From NCBI GenBank assembly GCA_030656535.1, contig JAUSPL010000306.1:1-6791 (forward strand): 6,791 nt of DNA, given 5' to 3'. This stretch comes from Gemmobacter sp. Its GTDB lineage: Bacteria; Pseudomonadota; Alphaproteobacteria; Rhodobacterales; Rhodobacteraceae. The position numbers were made by a program, and so were the translations under genes. The notes beneath the pieces are model-generated. The model worked only from the letters and a program-made list of their open reading frames with translations, was not told the origin of the DNA and searched no databases. Positions 6,779 to 6,791 of the stretch are shown here, piece by piece. How positions within the stretch are numbered: position 1 is the stretch's first letter; each line of letters begins with the position of its first letter.

Positions 6779-6791
6779 CCGATCTGTTGCG
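6775..6791 (+). CDS. Start of a further operon gene, truncated by the window end (product unknown)
   Basis: An ATG at 6775 overlaps the xdhC stop as ATGA and opens the frame MTDLL before the window ends. A clear Shine-Dalgarno AGGAG sits at 6762-6766, 8 nt upstream, better than that of most genes here. The 4-nt overlap is the same arrangement as xdhA/xdhB, so cotranslation with the xdh genes is likely. In related Rhodobacterales a guanine deaminase gene often follows xdhC, and such a protein would fit, but five residues cannot identify it. This is an inference from context only. Confidence 0.6.

Noticed and set aside
1..6791. Mobile elements, CRISPR, toxin-antitoxin, phage or RNA genes
   Set aside because: I saw no terminal inverted repeats, regularly spaced repeats, transposase or integrase motifs, or tRNA-like folds; almost all of the window is accounted for by ordinary genes.

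Overview
The window reads as chromosomal DNA from an alphaproteobacterium, most likely a Rhodobacterales (Rhodobacteraceae/Roseobacter-type) species. It is GC-rich with strong G/C third-position bias. The DnaE N-terminus has the form usual in that group, and the xanthine dehydrogenase genes have the same two-subunit plus XdhC layout as Rhodobacter capsulatus. The taxon is an inference from remembered family sequences, not from a search.

Layout. (1) Positions 1-1326, minus strand: the 5' third of dnaE, the catalytic alpha subunit of DNA polymerase III. The frame carries a TAA at 60-58 just after the first two catalytic aspartates, yet recognisable DnaE sequence continues in the same frame to the window edge. 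(2) Positions 1327-1435: a short divergent promoter region. The dnaE side looks leaderless, and the other side has a good -35/-10 pair. (3) Positions 1436-1900, plus strand: a small SRPBCC/AHSA1-like protein. (4) Positions 1901-2101: a gene-free gap with a perfect 13-bp palindrome that could be an operator. (5) Positions 2102-6778, plus strand: xdhA, xdhB and xdhC, with start/stop overlaps of 4 and 8 nt. (6) From 6775: the first five codons of another gene, overlapping the xdhC stop by 4 nt and behind a good ribosome binding site.

How the genes work together. XdhA carries two [2Fe-2S] clusters and FAD, and XdhB carries the molybdenum cofactor and the purine-binding active site. Together they form a cytoplasmic heterotetrameric xanthine dehydrogenase that oxidises hypoxanthine to xanthine and urate. 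XdhC is the dedicated chaperone that delivers sulfurated molybdenum cofactor to XdhB. All catalytic residues I can place are present, so the enzyme looks functional. The start of a fifth cotranscribed gene suggests a longer purine-degradation operon; guanine deaminase is a common neighbour, but five codons cannot show it. The SRPBCC gene has its own promoter and no evident link to purines.

I see no mobile element, CRISPR array, tRNA/rRNA, phage gene or novel defence-like system. The one real anomaly is the stop codon in dnaE.
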